Origin: Acanthosepion esculentum
Taxonomy: Eukaryota; Mollusca; Cephalopoda; Sepiida; Sepiidae
NCBI GenBank assembly: GCA_964036315.1
Contig: OZ038485.1
Coordinates: 77,369,460-77,433,459, forward strand
Length of the DNA stretch: 64,000 nucleotides
Reading direction: 5' to 3'
This document shows, one piece after another, positions 57,889 to 64,000 of this stretch (its first letter is position 1; the number at the start of each line of letters is the position of its first letter). Made by a program: the position numbers and the translations under genes. A model generated the notes under the pieces. The model saw only the letters and a program-made list of their open reading frames with translations. It was not told where the DNA came from and ran no database searches.

Positions 57889-60300
57889 GTGAATACCAGT
57901 AACCTATTAAGTTGCAGTTCTAATTGGGATCTAGGATTAGTGCAGAGAATGAAAAGGATCAATAATATTGAGACCACAGTTTTCAGTGAACTTAATGATA
58001 AATCAGTTCAATGCAGACTGGGTAAAATTAAATTGAGAAACAATGCAGAACCATACAAACAGCATGGAGAATACCAATACCACTACTAGAAAAGGTAAAA
58101 ATGCAGTGGAACAGAATAATTGAAAAAAATTACCAAGCTAATTGACCAGTGTGCTCCTATGGTACACATCACGAGGAAAAATGACAAATTGGATATTAAA
58201 TACCTAAATAAGGCTGTGAAATGTGAACGGTATCATATTCCTACACACTCAAAGATCTTTTACAGAAATTAAAAGGGTCTAAAATCTTCAGCAGACTTCA
58301 CAGTCTTTGGATTCTGGCAAATCCCACTAGAGTGTAATTCTGAAAAATTAACAATTTTCATAACTCTTTACGGTCAGATTTTGTTGGCACCTGAAATCTT
58401 CTAATGTACTATAGAAGTTGATTTCTTAATATTTAGTGTGGAAGAAATTTTACATGAGAGACATTTGAATAGAGTGTTTGAGAGACTTCAGTCACCAGAT
58501 TGAAATTAAATAAAGAAAAACCTGTACTAAGATGAAAGGAAAATAGAATACAGCCTTACCCAACTAAAGTGAAGGTCATATTAAAAATGTCCATTCCACA
58601 GAATGTCTCTGAACTAAAATGGATGCTGAGTTTTTGATAAATATTTAGGTGAATACATTCCACACTTATCAACACCCCTTTGACCAGTAAATGAATTGTT
58701 AGAAAAGGACAAGGAGTTCTGTTGGGAGCAACTACAAATCACTGCTCTTAACCAAGTTAAGAAACAGCTATTAACATAATCAGCTTTTGCATACTTTAAT
58801 TTGACAAAGCCAACTATCAATTTGGATGCAAGTAACTTTGGAATCATTGCTGTTCTCTTATGAGAACATAATGGAGTTTGTAAGCCTGTAGCCTTTTGCT
58901 CATGAACATTAATGCCAGTAGAATGAGGCAACACCCATATCAAGAAGGAATGTCTCCCCATCATCTGAGCACATGAGAAATTCAAAAGGTATTTAGTTGG
59001 CCTGGAATATTTCATCCTAAGCAATCATAAACCATTAATTTTGTTAATAAATACTAGGGACTTAAATAAAACACCTTTTTGTTGCCAAAAATTATAATTA
59101 AATTACTGAGATTTAATATAAAAGCAGAGTTTTTGCTAGAAAAAAAGGCTAATGATAGTTGCAGATATGCTGTTGAGAATATGTATAACTGAAAAGAAAA
59201 ATCAACAAATCTACCAGTTGATGGATGAAGCTGAAATTAAACTAACTTAATCTGATCAACATGGCCAGTCACTGACAAGCATCTAGGGAGATGGCTGCTG
59301 TAACGCAAGATGACAAGATCTTAAGACAAATTCTTGAATATACTCATTTTCGCTAGTCAAACATTAGAAAGATGATGAGCTCTGACTTGCAAGAGCTCTA
59401 CAATGATAGAAAAGAATTGAGTATATATGAAAGAAAGAGTAAGAGGATTGTTGTTCTATCCTTTATACAGAATGAAATTCTAGAAGCCATTCCCAATGAA
59501 CATCAAGGCATAAAGAAATGTTGGGACCGTGCGAGATCTTCAATATGATGGTCAGGAATCAACAGAGATATAGTTAAGAGAGTCCAGACATGCACACAGT
59601 GTGGGGCACTCTGACATAGTATATCAGTTAGCAAGCTTGTCTCGTTAGATCAATTATGAATGAGCAGTGAGTTCAATCCTCACTGGATGCCCCATACTTT
59701 TGGCTTTGTGCCACATGTAAGGTATTCTTAGAAAATCACCATACACTCAGTGTGAAGAAAATAGGCCAAAATAAAGGCAAGAATCTTAACTGAACTCCTT
59801 TACTTGTATGCCCATTTCAAATAGTTGGTGCAGACTTGTGTGAAGTAAAAGGTAGATCATACTGGTGGACTATTTCTCTAGATATTTAGAAATAGCATGA
59901 TTACCGGACAATGCATATTGTGTTATTGGAAGTTTTAAAACAGGATATTCCAATGACACTAATAACTGACAACTGTTGACAGTTTATGTGAACCTGTGGG
60001 ATTGATGATTATTTGGTTATTGGTTTGCAATTGTATGGGATATATGATATTGGATTTAACGTGACTTTTGGTGTTTTGTGTGTTTACACAGGTGGTTATC
60101 TTCAGTTAAAATCCTTATCCCAATATACACCAATTTTTGTGGCAACCTAACAATGCTTATCATCCTTAGAAGTTAAATCATAAGCGTCAGTGGTCAAAAC
60201 CAGCAGCAACAGTATTGAGCCAGATTGCACTTTGCTCTATTTTGGCATACAGTCCAAGTGAAACTGAAAACATTTTCCCCTGTCCTGTGGTATATCCACT
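57889..60300 (+). pseudogene. gypsy-3 pol relic (RT, RNase H, integrase)
   Basis: The plus strand gives, in order but with many stops: NAEPYKQHGE; LIDQCAPMVHITRKN and LNKAVKCERYHIPT (RT fingers); SADFTVFGFWQIPLECNSEK (motif A region, DFTV with its Asp in a shifted context); TIFITLYGQI; EKDKEFCWEQLQITALNQVK; AYFNLTKPTINLDASNFGII (RNase H); KPVAFCS, KFKRYLVGLEYFILSNHKPL; an integrase zinc region with HQGIKK and the two Cys of VQTCTQCG; DLCEVKGRSYW; and a degenerate DNG site near 59968. No LTRs are seen. A SINE splits the integrase. Confidence 0.85.
59604..59778 (+). repeat. tRNA-derived SINE inserted in gypsy-3
   Basis: Has a box A-like segment (tatatcagttagcaagc) and a box B-like segment (gagttcaatcctcac), then a body with ggatgccccatactt and ggctttgtgccacatgta. 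It falls between the integrase CTQCG codons and the DLCEVKGRSYW codons. The flanks cacagtgtg / ctcagtgtg may be its target duplication. A related copy lies at 62406-62535. Confidence 0.7.
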
Positions 60301-62400
60301 CTTCAGCCTGACCTCAGTGAGCTGACAGACCCTGCTTGCTTCCAGCCTTCAAACATCCCAGCTGCTAATCTACTAAATGCTCCCAAGGTTTCTGTCAGCC
60401 CAATTATGCCTGAACAATCCCTTACTAAACTTCTGATTAATTACGGTTAAATGAAGAAAGACCTGATAAAAGCAGGAAAATATTTCCATGCAGGAAGTAC
60501 TTTTTCTACATTAAATAAGTGAACTATTTTGTTGTGAATTGTGTCTACAGAAAGTGTTAGTCAGTTTGAGGTTTGTAGCTCAGTTTTTTTTTGTTTTGTT
60601 TTTTGGCAAACCAAGGATTCAGAATAAGAAATCTCAAAAACAAAAAAAAAATGAATAGGTTTCTGGTTTCTCACTGCTATCAGTGTCAAATAACAAACTA
60701 ATCTTGAGTTATTTTGAAGATGATGATATACCATTGTGGGGAGATAGTTCAGAGAAGGTCAAGTTCTAAGTTAGCAAAGTTGAATTTTCACTTGTGAACC
60801 TTTTGAAAAAAGATAAGATAATGATAAGTACTGCTTAAACATGAATGGCATTTGACATATGAACTAAACAGTGTACGTATAGACACTGCCACACTCACAC
60901 ATGTAAGAGAGCAAGAGAAAGCAAGTCTGATGCTTTGATAAATTACTTAAGATTCTTGTTTGGCATTTTATATTGTTTTCTTTTTTTTATATATGTACAA
61001 TTCTAAAAACTTTTTCTCTCATCTCTTAGTAATCAGTTTTTCTGTTTGATTTTTGATTTTCTTTTAGTTTTTCATTCTGTTTTTCAAAAGAAATTTTTCT
61101 TACTTGAGTTTCCTGAAAAGAAAGGAGAAGCAACCAAATATTTTAGCTAATTTATGGGGATTATCCATATGCAAAAATCAATTAGTCACTAGGCAGACAA
61201 TAAAAAAAGGACTTTCCACAGTGTGAAATTAGAACAGAAAGTAAGTTTATTTACAAATGTAGTCGATGTGAAAAGAATAAGGGTGTAGTTTCTTGCACAC
61301 ACTATTCTTCTGAGTGCCTAAAAAAATTAAGCTAAGTAGAGAAAAATGTTCTTAAGAAAGCTAAAGTTTTAAAAAAAGTCCATGGTAAAGAGAGACAATG
61401 AAATTCAAGAGGTGTTTTTAATGTTCTGAGCTGTTTGGCATGATTAAGTCAACATAGTAGCAGGAGGGTATGCAGTTGGACAGAAGCAGTGCTGAATGAA
61501 TATCTTTTGTGATAAAATTGTAGAAGTTGGTAGAGCCTTGAAGAATTATAGTAGCAGTGAGCAAGTTGTCTTGTATCATCAAGAAAAACTTGGTGGGTTT
61601 GTTTCATATGTCCAAAATTGTCAGTATTAAATTTTTGTTATGTTACCCACTATTGTTGATTGGCCATATAGTATCTCAGTTTACTCTTCTCTTTTCCTCA
61701 CTGTTGAAGGTAACTTGATCTGATGACTTACATTTCTCCTAACTATACTTTCAGTTGTATTATGAATTAATAGCAATTTAATTTATATCAACTCCCTTAT
61801 ATTTGTGCTAGTAGGCTTACAAAGACCTTCAAAACTGTTGTAGGTTACAAATTCTCTTCCTTCAATTGGTTGAAAATAATCTAGAGAAATATTTCTCTTC
61901 TCAATCCTTTTTTCCAGAACATTCTTTTTTTTATTACCCTGAATCAGACACAGTATCATTATAGTCAGGCTCAGGAACAAGGCTTATCAAAAAAGTCCCA
62001 TGCAAACATCTCATTACTTGATAATGTTTTTTTTCTAGGTAATGATAAGGAATGGAGGCAGTACTTGTTCATATAAATTTTTATAAATTATTTAAATAAT
62101 ATGCCTTTTGGACAATGTTTCAAAGCAAAACATTAATTTAAAAAAATGTATTTGATGTCACTATCTGGAATCATAATATACAGCTGAATGATATTCTAAT
62201 TTTAAAAATTCACAAAAATAACCCCCTAAAACAAATAGAGTACTTAGCTTGTTTTTTTATATAAACTAATACCTATGTGCCTGTGATCTTTTACTAAATA
62301 TTTTTTTAATATTTAGCTTAAGTTTTATATTATTGCACTGAAAAAATGATCCGTATTTATCTCTGATTTCAATAAATTCCTTCAACTGAATAACAGTATC
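60301..62400. other. spacer without genes
   Basis: AT-rich. Short runs of T (60582-60605, with GTTTT interruptions) and A. No recognised family. Confidence 0.45.
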
Positions 62401-62560
62401 AGAGAGAGGAGAAACCTTAGTATGAGATAATAGTTAACTAGCTAAACCATTTGCCTATTACCATGCAGTAATGTGTCCAATCCTTACTGGTTGTCCCATA
62501 TTTATAGCCTTGTGTCAAAACTAATCTAAGTAAATAATGACAGTATCAGAGAGAGAGAGA
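62388..62560 (+). repeat. tRNA-derived SINE with target-site duplication
   Basis: The body (about 62406-62535) shares ttactggttgtcccatattt, tagccttgtgtcaaaa with the SINE at 59.7 kb, and its box A/B are degenerate. The flanks acagtatcagagagag at about 62390-62405 and about 62541-62556 are an apparent 16-bp target duplication. The right flank then expands into (GA)n. Confidence 0.72.
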
Positions 62561-62576
62561 GAGAGTGAGAGAGAGA
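62551..62576. repeat. (GA)n microsatellite
   Basis: GA units with one gtga interruption, grown from the SINE target sequence. Confidence 0.9.
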
Positions 62577-62639
62577 AGGGGGGAGTCAATAAGTGCAAGA
62601 AAATTGTATATAAAAGAGCACATATAATATTAAACTGTC

Positions 62640-62935
62640 TATTTTTTTCTGTGAAGTGCCATGCTTCTTGGGAAAGACCATGGAGAGTGATTTCCTATTG
62701 CATTCTCCACCGACTGGACTTCAGAGTTTTCCTTATCTTACACTAGCTGCGACCCAAGCCTAGAGAGCTCAGTCTACCCTGCTATTTAACCCATAGCTGC
62801 AAAGAGAAGAAATGGATCCATGTCTTACTCAAGTACATTTGTGTGAAAGTGAATGCAACAGACTAACCCAGAATTTAAACTAGGTTCACCAATTCCACTT
62901 TCAAACTGCTATCTGCTATACTACCATCTGATATC
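62640..62935 (+). repeat. dispersed repeat family D, copy 5
   Basis: Matches the family order: cttcttgggaaagaccatgg, gacttcagagttttcct, tatttaacccatagctg, atggatccatg...tttgtgtgaaagtgaatgca. This is the most complete copy. Confidence 0.62.
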
Positions 62936-62939
62936 AAAA

Positions 62940-63745
62940 TAGTTATTCTGTTTATCAAATCAGTTTAAAAGTTTTTATTTCTTTTAAATAAAAATCTTTT
63001 CTCAAATTTTAAAACTTAATTGATTTCATCTTTGACTGTGCAGGATTGACATATGAATATCATATGAACAAAAATCAGAATATTTAATTAATATTTCTTG
63101 TGTATTAGTCTAAGCAGAAAATATTTACAAGTGACTAGTTCATTGGCATCAGGGAAAGCCACTAACTATAAATTAAATCCAACAAGTAATCCCCAACCAT
63201 AGAGTAATTTATTATTTATGGCAATTTGTTTTTAATTGAGATTGAAATACAGCAAATTTATTCTGTTAAATTTGTTGACATCTATTAACTCAGTCATTCC
63301 TGTGACCCTTGAACTACCCCTGTAGTAGAAATATAGCATTGTGATTGACCAGTGAGAGTGATTGACCTTAGATCATTCTATTAGACTATATGTAACTAAA
63401 TATTTTTGTTTTGTTATTTAGCAAATAACTAAGAAAAAGCAAAACTAAATGTTTATAATCATGATTTGAAAAAATACTGAACTTTTGATCATGAAATGGT
63501 TAATTTAAAATGCAAATATTTTGATCTTGTTATATGAGAAAAACTGATTTCAGCTAAAGTTACTTGGACATTCTGGCATATTAAACTAGAATAAAAACAT
63601 TAATGTTTAAAGAAGTGTATTGACTATATTTGTGTAAGCGATAATTATAATATATTGCAAATTTTATGATAGTATATAACACCTTTATGAGAAACATTAA
63701 AAATTTGGCTTCTTGACATAAATAATTACACTAGGATTCCAAACA
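62940..63745. other. no recognisable feature
   Basis: AT-rich spacer. Confidence 0.5.

Positions 63746-63831
<86 letters not shown>
63746..63831. repeat. compound (CT)n(TA)n microsatellite
   Basis: About 23 CT units with one extra C, then about 19 TA units. Minus-strand Arg-Glu and Tyr-Ile repeat frames here are artefacts. Confidence 0.97.
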
Positions 63832-63832
<1 letters not shown>

Positions 63833-64000
63833 CAAATGTTTGTTACTTTTAATGCACAAAATATATTGTGATATGTTTTAGCTTTATTTATCTGTGATAA
63901 AAACCTGCTTAAATCTATGAGTGTCTCATGAGGAAGTGAAAGTATGGATGCCAAAACCTGATATAATAGCATATATTATAGTATATTCACAACATTAAAA

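Noticed and set aside
58614..59024. 136-codon minus-strand open frame
   Set aside because: Antisense shadow of the RNase H region of the gypsy-3 relic.
59604..59680. Functional tRNA gene
   Set aside because: Box A/B-like segments are present, but no cloverleaf can be drawn with a proper acceptor stem and the sequence recurs as a SINE at 62.4 kb.
1..64000. CRISPR arrays, operons, bacterial promoters, phage genes
   Set aside because: No regularly spaced repeats with unique spacers and no prokaryotic gene density; the window is clearly metazoan repeat DNA.

Overview
This window looks like intergenic or intronic DNA from a large, repeat-rich, AT-rich animal genome. I infer a cephalopod mollusc (octopus-like) from the crowding of LINE, Penelope-like, mariner/Tc1, Ty3/gypsy and SINE remnants, the many long (TA)n, (CA)n and (CT)n microsatellites, and the near absence of long open frames. 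This is an inference from repeat style; no host marker gene is present. I find no host protein-coding exon, rRNA or tRNA gene I can defend. Nearly everything recognisable is a mobile element in some stage of decay.

Layout. 1-2.5 kb: a (CA)n tract, the 3' end of a CFDP2/BovB-type RTE LINE (minus strand) and a mariner relic. 4.3-5.3 kb: a 250-bp hairpin and a LINE 3' fragment. 8.6-10.7 kb: a composite of (TA)n tracts, a 52-bp palindrome, hammerhead-ribozyme-like cores, a GC-rich promoter-like patch with a possible mini-intron, and a polypurine tract. 12.4-15.5 kb: two mariner relics and several dispersed repeats. 16.2-17.5 kb: a decayed Tc1-like transposon. 18.3-18.7 kb: a GIY-YIG (Penelope-like) relic. 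21.8-22.3 kb: a mariner relic. 22.5-29.0 kb: three copies of one LINE family, with a younger plus-strand copy inserted into an older minus-strand copy. 31.8-33.1 kb: a jockey/CR1-like LINE tail and a mariner N-terminus. 35.2-42.1 kb: LINE tails surrounding a ~235-bp solo LTR, itself split by a 4,957-bp Ty3/gypsy element; both insertions keep perfect 5-bp target duplications. 42.5-43.5 kb: a dispersed repeat and an IS630/mariner-type transposase relic. 43.9-45.2 kb: a ~1.2-kb foldback element with an outward-facing hammerhead-like core in each arm. 45.2-46.3 kb: two different LINE relics. 50.0-50.4 kb: a long perfect-looking hairpin. 53.2-56.2 kb: a second gypsy element with unusually short (~130 bp) LTRs. 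57.9-60.3 kb: a third gypsy pol relic interrupted by a tRNA-type SINE. 62.4-62.9 kb: another SINE with target duplications and a dispersed repeat.

The genes do not work together as a pathway. The window is a record of nested insertions. The most interesting candidate system is the family of short motifs at about 9.46, 10.65, 44.08 and 45.1 kb: their CUGAUGA...GAAAC...GUH order and short pairing segments match minimal type I hammerhead ribozymes of the kind known from Penelope-like elements and retrozymes. Two copies sit in opposite orientation in the foldback element, and one forms half of a perfect palindrome.
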